The position numbers and the translations under genes were made by a program. A stretch of DNA of 64,000 nucleotides from positions 3,906,001 through 3,970,000 of the forward strand of contig NZ_CP129019.1 of assembly GCF_020524355.2 (NCBI RefSeq). The letters are read 5' to 3'. The first letter of the stretch is position 1. The number at the start of each line of letters is the position of its first letter. The stretch is from Mesobacillus subterraneus (lineage in GTDB: Bacteria; Bacillota; Bacilli; Bacillales; Cytobacillaceae). Shown here piece after piece: positions 52,827 through 64,000 of the stretch. A model generated the notes under the pieces. The model ran no database searches. It was given only the letters and a program-made list of their open reading frames with translations, and was not told where the DNA came from.

Positions 52827-54065
52827 TTATGATGCCTTTTTGATTTCGATAACTTTTCCTTCATTCCGCCATTTCTTAAATTCTACTGCAGCCGTAAATA
52901 ATACGTCAGTCGATGAATTAAGGGCTGTCTCAAAAGAATCCTGTAAAACACCGATGATAAAGCCAACTGCAACTACCTGCATGGCGACATCATTCGGGAT
53001 GCCGAACAAGCTTGCAGCGAGAGGGATCAGCAAAAGAGATCCGCCGGCAACACCAGATGCACCCGCAGCACTGATCGCAGCCATAAAACTTAGAAGAATG
53101 GCAGTAGGAATGTCAACCTGGATACCTAGTGTATGAACAGCAGCCATTGTCATGACAGTAATCGTCACGGCGGCTCCAGCCATATTGATGGTTGCGCCTA
53201 ATGGAATGGAAACAGAATATGAATCCTTGTCCAAGCCTAATTCTTCACAGATTTTAATATTAACAGGAATGTTTGAAGCTGAACTGCGTGTAAAGAATGC
53301 TGTAATCCCACTTTCCTTCAAGCATTTGAAGACAAGCGGATATGGATTTTGCCTTATTTGAGTGTATACAATGAGTGGATTGACTACAAGAGCCACAACA
53401 AGCATGACGCCAATCAGAACGGCAAGTAACTTTCCATAGCCAAGCAAAGAGCTAAGTCCGTTTGCTGTAATCGAATCAAATACAAGGCCCATGATGCCAA
53501 GTGGAGCGAATTTTATCACCCAAGTGACGATTTTGGACATCGCATCGGATAAGTTCCCAATGACTGTTTTTGTTGAATCAGACGCATTCTTCAGAGCAAG
53601 CCCGACTAAGACCGCCCAGGTTAAAATACCGATATAATTAGCATTCATAATAGCATTAACAGGATTATCAACAATATTGAGCAATACGGTTTTAAGAACC
53701 TCAACTACACTCCCAGGAGGCGTCATGCCCTCAGCGCCAGCTGTAAGCTTCAAGCTTATCGGGAACATAAAACTAGCAATAACCGCAATAAGCCCGGCAG
53801 CAAATGTTCCTAGAAGATATAAAGATATAATCGTTTTCATATTTGTTTTCTGCCCGCGTTTATGCTGCGCAATCGCTGACATAACCAGGAATAATACCAA
53901 TACAGGGGCAACCGCCTTCAAGGCACTTACAAATAAGGATCCTAAAATAGCAACTGGCTTTGCTAGTTCCGGAATGGATAGAGCAAGGATAATACCAACT
54001 ATCAAACCCGCTATGATCTGTTTCACCAGGCTTACTTGGTTCCACTTCCTCAGTAAATCTTTCAT
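52827..54065 (-). CDS. sstT: Serine/threonine:Na+ symporter SstT
   Basis: Inner-membrane Na+-coupled uptake of serine and threonine, DAACS family, 412 residues. Diagnostic parts are [19 protein letters not shown] (hairpin 1), [20 protein letters not shown] (Na+ site) and the Gly/Ala-rich [20 protein letters not shown] (hairpin 2). The ATG at 54065 follows GGGGGAG; an in-frame ATG at 54080 has no site. Its terminator and long upstream gap (54066-54369, no feature seen apart from AT-rich sequence) indicate a single gene. Confidence 0.92.
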   Translation of the reverse strand: MKDLLRKWNQVSLVKQIIAGLIVGIILALSIPELAKPVAILGSLFVSALKAVAPVLVLFLVMSAIAQHKRGQKTNMKTIISLYLLGTFAAGLIAVIASFMFPISLKLTAGAEGMTPPGSVVEVLKTVLLNIVDNPVNAIMNANYIGILTWAVLVGLALKNASDSTKTVIGNLSDAMSKIVTWVIKFAPLGIMGLVFDSITANGLSSLLGYGKLLAVLIGVMLVVALVVNPLIVYTQIRQNPYPLVFKCLKESGITAFFTRSSASNIPVNIKICEELGLDKDSYSVSIPLGATINMAGAAVTITVMTMAAVHTLGIQVDIPTAILLSFMAAISAAGASGVAGGSLLLIPLAASLFGIPNDVAMQVVAVGFIIGVLQDSFETALNSSTDVLFTAAVEFKKWRNEGKVIEIKKAS

Positions 54066-54369
54066 TGTCTTCTCCCCCATAAGTAAGTTCTGTTGATTGT
54101 AATTTTACAAGAGGACAATAACCACCAATGTCCTCCTTAAAAACACAACTGTTCGTGTACTGAGTATTATAGAGGCTGAAACATTATATTACAATATAAA
54201 TATTATAATTAACATAAAATTTAAACTTTCTAAATACTCAATCATCATACCTTGAATTGCTTCCAATTGTTAATAGATAATTCTTCCCAAGAATGGTCAC
54301 TTTTAAAGAATAGATTCTATTTATTGAGAGAAGAGACATTCTAATTCGGAAAGTCCCAGGCCAGAAAAA

Positions 54370-54399
54370 ATAGCAGACCAAATTTTCTCGGTCTGCTAT
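54370..54399 (-). terminator. Terminator of katG
   Basis: ATAGCAGACC / GGTCTGCTAT stem followed on the minus strand by TTTTTTC. Confidence 0.88.
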
Positions 54400-54423
54400 C
54401 CGTTAAACTTTTATCCAATTTTT

Positions 54424-56683
<2,260 letters not shown>

Positions 56684-56802
56684 TCAACATTAATAACTAT
56701 GAAAGAGACAAGGAATTTAGTATCTATAATTGGAATCTTTTATGATGGAAGGCGACTGAGGGTTGAATTGGGGCATAGGAGGTTGTATAAGCTGGTCAAC
56801 TA

Positions 56803-57129
56803 TTAGCCAAAATAAACTTCTACACTTTTTTCTTTCTGTGCCGTTTCCAAACAGCTTTGGATAAAGAGGAAGATTTGTTTTTGATCCCAGGAGATACAAT
56901 CACTTTCCGACGGTGCAGCAGTTTTAAAGAATTTTTTATAGCCCTTCATAGCCTTTTCAACTTGTTGCAGCGAAAAGACCGAACTCCTGCCAGAACCGCT
57001 GACTCCAGCATAGAACTGGTAGGCATCGAGAAAACGATACAGCAGGAGGGCATTATGATTCCCCATGCTAAAGCGCGCATAAGCGATTTCTTCCCTTGCT
57101 TTATTCAATCCGTAAATATCATGACCCAC
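56803..57129 (-). CDS. Conserved protein of 108 residues, unknown
   Basis: GTG start at 57129 with AGGAGG 8 nt upstream; begins MGHDIYGLNKAREEIAYARF. It is soluble, with a Gly/Ser turn (GVSGSGRSS) followed by a helical, Cys-containing C-terminal part. It looks like short uncharacterised proteins found in bacilli and their phages. Function unknown. The gap 57130-57560 upstream contains no gene or repeat I can support. Confidence 0.6.
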   Translation of the reverse strand: MGHDIYGLNKAREEIAYARFSMGNHNALLLYRFLDAYQFYAGVSGSGRSSVFSLQQVEKAMKGYKKFFKTAAPSESDCISWDQKQIFLFIQSCLETAQKEKSVEVYFG

Positions 57130-57560
57130 TTAATATTCCTCCTTCAAATTTAAAGTTATTTTAGAAATGACGTCGAGTAGTCTACATGGCTAATCACTCC
57201 TTTCACGTTTGTATAAATATAGGAACTTACAATTAAAATAGTATGAGAGAGTAAGAGATGGTTCGAAAGATAATCCGAGGTTCCGAGGTATTCAGAAAGG
57301 TTTGCATCAATTATTATGCACTTTTAGAATCACTTTTTTAATCGAAGAAATTGTGAGAGATAGTTTGTTCATTTTTGTCCACCTGATGAAAAAATAATAC
57401 CATATTGCGTATCTGGTTGAATTTCGCTTTTTTAAAACTTATCAACAATTATGTGAACACTTACTTTAGTTGCCTCCCTATAATATAAGTTGCGCTATCC
57501 TCTTTACATGTTGATTGTATTAACATTCAAGGGGTATTGTTGATGATTTTACAAATAAAT

Positions 57561-57588
57561 AACGGAACCAGTATCACCTGATTCCGTT
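57561..57588 (-). terminator. Terminator of dus
   Basis: AACGGAACCAG / CTGATTCCGTT stem with one mismatch, then TTATTTATTTG on the minus strand. Confidence 0.6.
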
Positions 57589-57595
57589 CGCTATC

Positions 57596-58579
57596 TTACT
57601 GCTTCATTTGTTCATCAAGATTCTGTGACGCAAAATTATCAAGCAATTCACGCACTTCATCTGTTGTCTTCGTGTTCATTAACTGATTTCTTAATGCACT
57701 CGCCCCGGGGAATCCTTTGACATAGATTTTGAAAAAGCGATGAAGCGCCGTGAAAGGCCGCAGCTCCAGATGTGAATATTTATCATGGAGCTCCATATGC
57801 AAGCTTAAGAGGTCAAGCAATTCCTCACTGCCATGCTCTTTCTTCTCCAGTTCAAAGGCAAATGGATTATGGAAAATGCCTCGTCCAATCATCACCCCAT
57901 CAACACCATACTGCTCAACTAGCTTCAAGCCGGTTTGTCGGTCAGGGATATCTCCATTGATTGTCAAAAGAGTATCTGGTGCCACCTCGTCACGAAGCTT
58001 CTTAATCTCCGGGATTAGCTCCCAATGTGCATCCACCTTGCTCATTTCATCCCTTGTACGCAGATGGATGGAAAGGTTGGCAATGTCTTGTTCCAAAATG
58101 TGTTTCAGCCAGCTCTGCCATTCGTCTACTTCCGTAAGACCAAGCCTTGTCTTGACACTTACCGGCAATCCTCCTGCTTTGGCAGCCTGAATTAATTCAG
58201 CTGCAACCTCAGGACGACGGATTAGGCCGCTTCCCTTCCCGTTCTGTACCACATTGGGAACCGGACAGCCCATATTGATATCCAGACCCTTAAAACCCAT
58301 TTCTGCCATACCAATGCTCATTTGCTTAAAGTTTTCAGGCTTGTCCCCCCATATATGAGCTACCATCGGCTGTTCATCCTCTGTAAAAGTCAAGCGTCCG
58401 CGCACACTCTTGATTCCATCTGGGTGACAATAGCTTTCCGAGTTCGTAAACTCTGTAAAGAACACATCCGGTCTTGCCGCTTCACTCACTACATGGCGGA
58501 AAACAACATCCGTCACTTCTTCCATTGGTGCCAATATAAAAAATGGCCGTGGTAAATCACGCCAAAAATTCTCTTTCAT
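57596..58579 (-). CDS. dus: tRNA dihydrouridine synthase (Dus family, YfjN-like)
   Basis: FMN enzyme that reduces uridine to dihydrouridine in tRNA. The 327-residue protein has the N-terminal [15 protein letters not shown], the catalytic Cys in [20 protein letters not shown] and the FMN site [13 protein letters not shown]. The C-terminal helical domain (about 240-320) binds tRNA. Which uridine is modified cannot be read from sequence. ATG start. Confidence 0.88.
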   Translation of the reverse strand: MKENFWRDLPRPFFILAPMEEVTDVVFRHVVSEAARPDVFFTEFTNSESYCHPDGIKSVRGRLTFTEDEQPMVAHIWGDKPENFKQMSIGMAEMGFKGLDINMGCPVPNVVQNGKGSGLIRRPEVAAELIQAAKAGGLPVSVKTRLGLTEVDEWQSWLKHILEQDIANLSIHLRTRDEMSKVDAHWELIPEIKKLRDEVAPDTLLTINGDIPDRQTGLKLVEQYGVDGVMIGRGIFHNPFAFELEKKEHGSEELLDLLSLHMELHDKYSHLELRPFTALHRFFKIYVKGFPGASALRNQLMNTKTTDEVRELLDNFASQNLDEQMKQ

Positions 58580-58861
58580 CTTAGTTCAATTCCTCTCATC
58601 ATGGGATAAACGACCTTCCCCTTATCCCAAAATTAAAAAGCAGAATGTCCCTGCTCCTTTTACACTTATACCATGCTTGGGCACTTTTTATCAAACTGAT
58701 TGAAATGGTAATTTCAACTTTCCACCACTTAGCATTCCACTGGGCTGGTTAAAATAAAGTGTTACCTTGAGATCTATATTCCACAACCGGATACGAACGG
58801 GTTTCACATTTTTATCTCTTTACATAAAATGAGAAGAAAATCTTTTACAGGAGGGGTAACA

Positions 58862-59956
58862 ATGACCACCATCAGTCTCTGCATGATTGTTAAAAACGAA
58901 GAAGAAGTGTTGGAGAACTGTCTCAGGAGTGTACAGGATATCTGTGATGAGATCGTCATTGTGGATACCGGATCGACTGATAGGACGAAGGAAATAGCCC
59001 TGCAGTTCACTGATAAAGTACTTGATTTCGAATGGATTGAAGACTTTTCCGCAGCCCGGAATTTTGCCTTCAGCAACGCCACGATGGAGTATATCCTTTG
59101 GCTCGATGCTGATGATATTTTGCTGCCGGCCGACCAGCAAAAGTTCAAAAAGCTGAAAACCTCTCTGAATTCGAATGTTGATGCTGTCTCCATGATCTAT
59201 GTCATCCTTAGGGATGAATATGGGAACCCGACTTTCCACTACAGAAGGAACCGCCTGGTGAAGAGAATCAAGAACTTCAAATGGAACGGACCCGTCCATG
59301 AATATCTTGATGTGAGCGGCAATATTTTATCCTCTGATATATCAGTAGAGCATAAAAAAGATGAAAAACAATCGATCGGCCATTCAGACAGGAATTTAAG
59401 AATATATGAAAATCGGATTAAAAGAGGAGAAGACTTTTCGCCAAGAGATCTTTACTATTATGCCAATGAGCTTCGTGACCATAGGCAATTTGAAAAAGCA
59501 ATCATTTATTATAATGAGTTCCTGGGTGGCAAAAAAGGCTGGGTGGAGGACAACATATGTGCATGTTTGAATCTGGCTGATTGCCATGCCAATAGAGGAG
59601 AAAAAGATGAAGAAATGGATGCCCTGCTGAAGTCGCTGTCTTTCGATGTACCACGGCCTGAACCGTGTTGCCGGATTGGCGATCGTTTCAAGACCAATAA
59701 GGATTATCATACAGCAATTTTTTGGTATACTACCGCCACACAGAAAAATAAGGACACAGCCGGCTTCCAGAACCAGGCTTATTCCACATGGTACCCGCAG
59801 CTTCAGCTATGCGTATGCTATTGGGAATTAGGTAATGTAGAAAAATCGATTGAACATAATCAGAATGCTAAAAAATACCGCCCGGATGACAAGCAGGTTT
59901 TGTTCAATGAGAAGTTCTTCGGCGATTTTTTGAAGAGTAAAAAAGAAAAGAAGTAA
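58862..59956 (+). CDS. Family 2 glycosyltransferase with TPR-like C-terminus
   Basis: A 364-residue GT-A enzyme. SLCMIVKNEEEVLENCLRS and VIVDTGSTDRT form the nucleotide-sugar site, LDADD is the metal-binding D-x-D (about residue 82), and the C-terminal half has repeated helical pairs (YYYANELRDHRQFEKAIIYY, NLADCHANRGEKDE) like TPRs. This resembles SunS-like peptide/protein glycosyltransferases. The ATG at 58862 follows AGGAGGGG. First gene of the glycan locus that fills the right end. Confidence 0.85.
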   Translation: MTTISLCMIVKNEEEVLENCLRSVQDICDEIVIVDTGSTDRTKEIALQFTDKVLDFEWIEDFSAARNFAFSNATMEYILWLDADDILLPADQQKFKKLKTSLNSNVDAVSMIYVILRDEYGNPTFHYRRNRLVKRIKNFKWNGPVHEYLDVSGNILSSDISVEHKKDEKQSIGHSDRNLRIYENRIKRGEDFSPRDLYYYANELRDHRQFEKAIIYYNEFLGGKKGWVEDNICACLNLADCHANRGEKDEEMDALLKSLSFDVPRPEPCCRIGDRFKTNKDYHTAIFWYTTATQKNKDTAGFQNQAYSTWYPQLQLCVCYWELGNVEKSIEHNQNAKKYRPDDKQVLFNEKFFGDFLKSKKEKK

Positions 59957-59976
59957 GGGGTGCCCTTACTTCTTTT
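59951..59976 (+). terminator. Terminator
   Basis: AAGTAAGGG / CCCTTACTT stem with a 3-nt loop, then CTTTTT; it contains the stop codon of the glycosyltransferase. Confidence 0.8.
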
Positions 59977-60920
59977 TACATTTCGAACAAAAACTGATTC
60001 CATTCAGGCACCGTTTTTTCAATCGAATAATTATTTAGGACAGATTGACTACCTTCTTTTCCATACTTGAGCAACTCGTCTCTTTGATCCAGTAAATGAG
60101 TAATCACTTTAATATATTCAGCTGGATCAGTACTGTCCAGAACCAGATGCTTGGCTGATGACGGTGCCACTTCCTTCACATACCCAACATTGGTGGAAAT
60201 AACAGGTACTCCACAACCATAAGCTTCTAGTGCAGGAGCAGGACCCCCTTCGTTGTTACCAGTGATTAGTAGCAAATCAATCGAATGATAATAATTTGGC
60301 ATCTTTTCAACGGGGACGTAGGAGTCCATAGTTGCTTCTTTAAACTCAACTTTTGAGTTGTCTGCAAAAGAATCCTTGATTGGCTTGTAAAGAGTTTCAT
60401 AGTTTTTACTTTTCTTTTTCACATCACCAACCCAGCCAATTACAAGTTTTCCACAGTCTTTTTTCTCTTTAGGTTTAAAGAGTTCTGTATCGACAAACTG
60501 CTTTAAATATTTCACATTACAATTAGGTACAATGTCTCCCAAAAAGGAAGCAAGCTTTGGATTTATGCACCCGATTTTATTGATTCTTGTTAGGTATTTA
60601 TTGATAAATGGCGGATTTAACTCGAAGTCACCCAGCCACTCCTTAAATTCGGGCTGGTTTTTAGTAAAATAAAAGTAAGATACCGCTAATGAACTGTCTA
60701 CTCTTACCCCTGCCTTCAGCAAGTATTCTGCCAGACCTAAACACATGGCAGAAATAACTTCATATTGGTCATTAATCTTTTTCGCGCCATGTGCTGCAAC
60801 CCGGTTATACACTGATTGAATCGATGCTATTTCTAGATTTGGATTATGAGATTGAACGACCATGGCATGCTTGCCAAGAACCCACCAATCTACGTCATAG
60901 ACAAGTAAAAATTTTTTCAT
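59976..60920 (-). CDS. Family 4-type glycosyltransferase
   Basis: A 314-residue GT-B protein. The C-terminal donor domain has GWVGDVKKKSKNYETL (about residue 168) and LLITGNNEGGPAPALEAYGCGVPVISTNVG (in two parts, about 225-255), with the E-x7-E type motif of GT4. The N-terminal domain is short and begins KKFLLVYDVDWWVLG. ATG at 60920 preferred, GGGAG upstream; a TTG lies two codons before. Probably acts on a surface glycan or glycoprotein. Confidence 0.82.
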   Translation of the reverse strand: MKKFLLVYDVDWWVLGKHAMVVQSHNPNLEIASIQSVYNRVAAHGAKKINDQYEVISAMCLGLAEYLLKAGVRVDSSLAVSYFYFTKNQPEFKEWLGDFELNPPFINKYLTRINKIGCINPKLASFLGDIVPNCNVKYLKQFVDTELFKPKEKKDCGKLVIGWVGDVKKKSKNYETLYKPIKDSFADNSKVEFKEATMDSYVPVEKMPNYYHSIDLLLITGNNEGGPAPALEAYGCGVPVISTNVGYVKEVAPSSAKHLVLDSTDPAEYIKVITHLLDQRDELLKYGKEGSQSVLNNYSIEKTVPEWNQFLFEM

Positions 60921-60960
60921 AACCAAAACTCCCTTTCAAGCTCTTCTATACCGTAACGAT

Positions 60961-61869
60961 TCACTGCCTGTAGCTGTCAACCGTCTTCTTCAATCCCTCT
61001 TTGAAAGAAAATCTAGGCTCCCAACCTAGTTTATTTTGTGCCAATAGGTTATTAAGGCAGCTATGGAGGATATCGCCGGCCCTGAATTTTTTATGAATGG
61101 GTGCCAGCTTGGTTTTCAATGAAGAATTAATTTCGTCGACGAGCGAGTTAATGGTCATTTCTTGATTACTGCTTATATTGAAAACGCCGCGGCAATCCTT
61201 TTCCATAGCAGCGATATTAGCTGCAGCAACGTCTTCTACATAAATAAAGTCCCTGGTTTGTTCTCCATTCCCAAAGATTATCGGCGGTTCATTATTGATC
61301 ATTTTTTTCATGAAAATCGAAACGACACCTCCTTCTCCCTCTGCATCCTGCCTTGGTCCATAAACATTCGCATAGCGCAGAATCGTATAATCAACATCAT
61401 ATTGCTGGGAATAAAGGGAGATATACATTTCTGGAGTGTATTTCGAAATACCATAGTTTGATAGAGGTTTAACAGGGTGGCGTTCGTCCACAGGCAAATA
61501 GACGGGGTTCCCATAGACTGCGGCTGAGGAGGAGTAAATCAATTTACAATCATGTTTTTTACATAGTTCTAAAATTTTCAACGTACCCAATATATTGACC
61601 TCAGCGTCTAGTCTTGAGTTTTCGATTGATTTCTGGACATTGATCTGTGCTGCAAGATGGAAGACTGCATCTGGCCTTTCCTTTTCAAAAATAGTCACAA
61701 AACCTTCATCTAGTATATTCAAAGAATAAAACGCGGCCCCTGGATGCAGGAAATCCTTCTTTCCTGAAGAAAGATTATCCACTACTACTATTTCATAGCC
61801 CTTCTTAACCAGTGCATCTACAACATGTGAGCCGATAAAACCTGCACCTCCTACAACCAATACCTTCAT
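60961..61869 (-). CDS. NAD-dependent epimerase/dehydratase (UDP-sugar 4-epimerase-like)
   Basis: Extended SDR enzyme of 302 residues. GGAGFIGSHVVDALVKKG binds NAD, VDNLSSG follows, catalysis uses Ser/Ser/Ala in YSSSAAVYG and Y-x3-K in NYGISKYTPE. The product most resembles UDP-glucose 4-epimerase-type enzymes that feed UDP-galactose or GalNAc into glycan synthesis. Upstream of the GT4 gene on the same strand with about 40 bp between them. Confidence 0.87.
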   Translation of the reverse strand: MKVLVVGGAGFIGSHVVDALVKKGYEIVVVDNLSSGKKDFLHPGAAFYSLNILDEGFVTIFEKERPDAVFHLAAQINVQKSIENSRLDAEVNILGTLKILELCKKHDCKLIYSSSAAVYGNPVYLPVDERHPVKPLSNYGISKYTPEMYISLYSQQYDVDYTILRYANVYGPRQDAEGEGGVVSIFMKKMINNEPPIIFGNGEQTRDFIYVEDVAAANIAAMEKDCRGVFNISSNQEMTINSLVDEINSSLKTKLAPIHKKFRAGDILHSCLNNLLAQNKLGWEPRFSFKEGLKKTVDSYRQ

Positions 61870-62017
61870 TGTCTTCTCCCTTCACAGCTTAGTTTATTGT
61901 TTTCTTTATACCTTATGTTCTTTTTCAACCCGTTGTTCGGGCTTCATTTATGAACCATTCATTTGCTTGAAAATATAATATTAAGACTGCAAAAATCACA
62001 TGGAGAGGAGACATTTC

Positions 62018-62908
62018 TTGAGTTACTCAATCTCTAGAGAACAATGGGAAACGATCTATAATCTTGGGTATCCTGGCCAATGGGATAAAGCCTCATTAGC
62101 TTCAGAAGCTATCTATAAAGGCGGGGAGGATCTCATACAAAGAAAATTAAAGGATAATCAATATCTCCCTTATAATATTGAAGACATTATCGAGGAGGGC
62201 TTGAAGAGTTTCTCAAAGGACATTATTCAACTTAAAACTCCACATGAAGTAAAGAAGCAAATTTGGCAAGCTACGAGTGAAAAAAAGGGCCTAAGTGTCA
62301 TTCGCTTAGGTGATGGGGAACTTTTGGCGCTAGCACATGATATTTTGGTTCCTTCTGAAGTAATCAACAAAAGTGGAAAGTTGAAATATGCCTTAGGGGG
62401 CTTTAAAGTACCTGACATTGATAAAAGAAAGGAACTTACCAGAAATTTATCTGAAGCTGATATCATTGGTATTCCTGCTGCCAGATATCCAACTTATCAG
62501 CGATTATTCAACAAGCTTGCCAAATCACTGAAGCTGCCTTTGAATGAAATGAATATTACCGATTCCCGCATAAATTATTTGATGAATGACGGATTCACCA
62601 TCTATCATGACCTGCTATCAAAATATCGTATTTTACTTATCGGAAACCGGGCAAAGGACGGCTCGAAATATTTTAAGAATTTGGGGTATAAGTCGATTGT
62701 AGGCACGATATCAGTCCCTAATATTTATGAAGTGCCAAAAGTACTTGAAGAAGTAAATCAATATGAATTTGATGTTGCCTTTGTATCCGCTGGAATACCA
62801 GCAAACCTAATATGCGTAGACATAGCCAAAAAGGGTAAAGTGGCTATAGATTTTGGTCATCTATTAGATTGGTATATAGAAGGAAGGAAAATGATCAAAC
62901 AAAATTAA
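62018..62908 (+). CDS. GT-D fold glycosyltransferase-like protein
   Basis: A 296-residue protein. The central VIRLGDGELLALAHDILVPS carries the RxGDGE motif of the GT-D (DUF1792) glycosyltransferase fold, and the C-terminal LIGNRAKDGSKYFKNLG and FVSAGIPANLICVDIAKKG with AIDFGHLLD match the rest of this domain. TTG at 62018 chosen because GAGGAG lies 7 nt upstream; an ATG at 62000 overlaps that site and has none of its own. Followed after 16 bp by another glycosyltransferase gene. Confidence 0.8.
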   Translation: MSYSISREQWETIYNLGYPGQWDKASLASEAIYKGGEDLIQRKLKDNQYLPYNIEDIIEEGLKSFSKDIIQLKTPHEVKKQIWQATSEKKGLSVIRLGDGELLALAHDILVPSEVINKSGKLKYALGGFKVPDIDKRKELTRNLSEADIIGIPAARYPTYQRLFNKLAKSLKLPLNEMNITDSRINYLMNDGFTIYHDLLSKYRILLIGNRAKDGSKYFKNLGYKSIVGTISVPNIYEVPKVLEEVNQYEFDVAFVSAGIPANLICVDIAKKGKVAIDFGHLLDWYIEGRKMIKQN

Positions 62909-62924
62909 AAAGTAGGGAATTAAA

Positions 62925-64000
62925 ATGATAAGTGTAGTTCTAGCCGTTTATAACAGCGAACATTTTATTGGCGAAGCAATCCAGAGTATTTTAAACCAGA
63001 CGTTAGCCGACTTTGAATTAATCATTATAAACGATGGGTCAACAGACGGAAGTGAGGAGGTCATCCTATCTTTTCATGATCCGCGCATTCGGTACTATAA
63101 GCAAGAAAACAAAGGAGTAGCAGGAGCCAAAAATGCAGGGCTAAAGCAGGCAAAAGGAGAATATATCACGATCCATGACTCTGATGACATCTCCCTTCCC
63201 AATAGATTTGAAAGGATGCTAAAGGGTTTGGAATCAAGTGACATTGGATTTGTCCATAGTGACATGCTGTTAATGACTGAGAAGGGCAAACCCTTTGGCT
63301 ACTGGCAATCCAACAATATTTTCCCCGAAGCCATGTACCCTTTCTTGCTGAATACAGGTACACCTTTTAATAATCCAACTATCATTTTTAAAAGAGAAGC
63401 GATTAATGGCATTTTGCATGATGAACAAGTAAAGGTCGGTTCCGATACAGATCTAGTCCTGCAAATCGCTAGAGAGTGGAAATCCTATCATATTCCAGAA
63501 CCCTTATATCTATACAGAAGACATCAAACAAATGTGACGAACAACAAAGATCTAGAAGTATTGACCAGGCATGTAAGGAAGAATTTAAGAGATGAGGACT
63601 TGAAATGGATTCCGGAAGTGGATTGGAATTCAGGTGCTGGGAACTCGCTATTTACCGCAAAACTGATAGCAGGTGTAGCTCTTTCAAGACGAGGAATGCT
63701 GGATGAGGCAATCTATATGTTCAGGGATGCCATCCCTCTGATCAAAACCCAATCTGACAGGGATTTTTTTGAAGGAATGAAAGCTCTTGTAGAAAAGGAT
63801 TATCACCGTGCCGTAAATATGTTTCGTAAAGCAGATGAGAAAAATCATATTCTCGAAAATTACCTCGGAGAAGCCTACCTTTATTTAAAAAAGTATGACG
63901 AAGCCTTTTCACATTTTATCAAAGCGCTAACCATTCAACCGAATTATAACGAACCTATACAAAACATAAGAGCAATCGGTTTGATAAAAGGTCAAAATAC
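62925..64000 (+). CDS. Family 2 glycosyltransferase with TPR-like tail, cut by window end
   Basis: Starts at ATG 62925, 16 bp after the GT-D gene, with AGTAGGGA upstream. The N-terminal GT-A domain reads ISVVLAVYNSEHFIGEAIQS, IIINDGSTDGSEE and HDSDDIS (D-x-D-like). From about residue 240 helical repeats of TPR type follow (LSRRGMLDEAIYMFRDAI, YHRAVNMFRKADEK, KKYDEAFSHFIKAL). The frame is open to the edge (358 codons). Likely co-transcribed with the GT-D gene. Confidence 0.85.
   Translation, partial: MISVVLAVYNSEHFIGEAIQSILNQTLADFELIIINDGSTDGSEEVILSFHDPRIRYYKQENKGVAGAKNAGLKQAKGEYITIHDSDDISLPNRFERMLKGLESSDIGFVHSDMLLMTEKGKPFGYWQSNNIFPEAMYPFLLNTGTPFNNPTIIFKREAINGILHDEQVKVGSDTDLVLQIAREWKSYHIPEPLYLYRRHQTNVTNNKDLEVLTRHVRKNLRDEDLKWIPEVDWNSGAGNSLFTAKLIAGVALSRRGMLDEAIYMFRDAIPLIKTQSDRDFFEGMKALVEKDYHRAVNMFRKADEKNHILENYLGEAYLYLKKYDEAFSHFIKALTIQPNYNEPIQNIRAIGLIKGQN

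Overview
The window looks like a chromosomal segment of a low-to-mid GC, endospore-forming, facultatively anaerobic Bacillaceae member, probably of the Mesobacillus/Cytobacillus/Bacillus sensu lato type. The evidence is a CwlC-type sporulation amidase behind a sigma-K-like promoter, strong GGAGG ribosome sites with frequent TTG/GTG starts, B. subtilis-like genes (yfmJ, yfkAB, ykhA, mhq, zagA, ycgRQ), Zur/MhqR/PhoP/Fnr-type operators, and a dispersed intergenic repeat with the GCGCAAGCGCCTTGG core. No rRNA, tRNA, IS element, prophage or CRISPR array was seen.

Layout. 1-8.3 kb: start of a PutP-type symporter, small membrane proteins, cwlC, an SDR, yfmJ and a DUF4256/nucleotidyltransferase/membrane-protein operon. 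8.3-14.7 kb: a frameshifted Gfo/Idh/MocA gene, SE1832 small protein, a decayed DUF378 gene beside a CarH/LitR-like B12 photoreceptor regulator, selO, a 3-hydroxyacyl-CoA dehydrogenase and a repeat block. 14.7-20.3 kb: a MurE paralogue, a quinone-stress (MhqR-type) region and two membrane proteins. 20.6-24.2 kb: PstS with a Pho box, divergent from a SelL-related redox gene whose CxxC motif reads TGA-x-x-Cys with a SECIS-like hairpin (candidate selenoprotein), then a 16-unit, 52-bp hairpin array. 24.3-28.4 kb: ABC-F, EamA, cysteine dioxygenase. 28.4-36.3 kb: a zinc-starvation (Zur) regulon with zinc-free ribosomal proteins L33, S14 and L31, the ZagA/YciC GTPase, a His-rich ZnuA and a YcgR/YcgQ permease pair in place of ZnuBC. 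36.4-45.9 kb: dienoyl-CoA-reductase-type flavoenzyme, NarK behind an Fnr-like box, convergent GGDEF and EAL genes, yfkAB, amine oxidase, acetyltransferase. 46-50.2 kb: a cobalamin riboswitch and terminator ahead of thioesterase-nrdA-nrdB. 50.4-54.1 kb: an inorganic-carbon cluster (carbonic-anhydrase-like protein, SbtA, MpsC/DUF2294) and SstT. 54.4-58.6 kb: katG, Dus. 58.8-64 kb: a glycan/glycoprotein locus of several glycosyltransferases and an epimerase, running off the end.

How the parts fit. B12 appears twice: as the likely cofactor of the CarH-like regulator and as ligand of the riboswitch over class I ribonucleotide reductase, which predicts a B12-dependent class II reductase elsewhere. 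The zinc block joins ribosomal zinc sparing with zinc delivery and uptake. Selenium use is suggested by the TGA-containing SelL gene.

Caution on quality: seven genes carry a single +1/-1 frameshift (ycgL-like, Gfo, ABC-F, rpmE2, ycgR, sbtA, katG), four or five of them at homopolymer runs. Some or all may be sequencing errors rather than real mutations, so these are listed as pseudogenes only provisionally.
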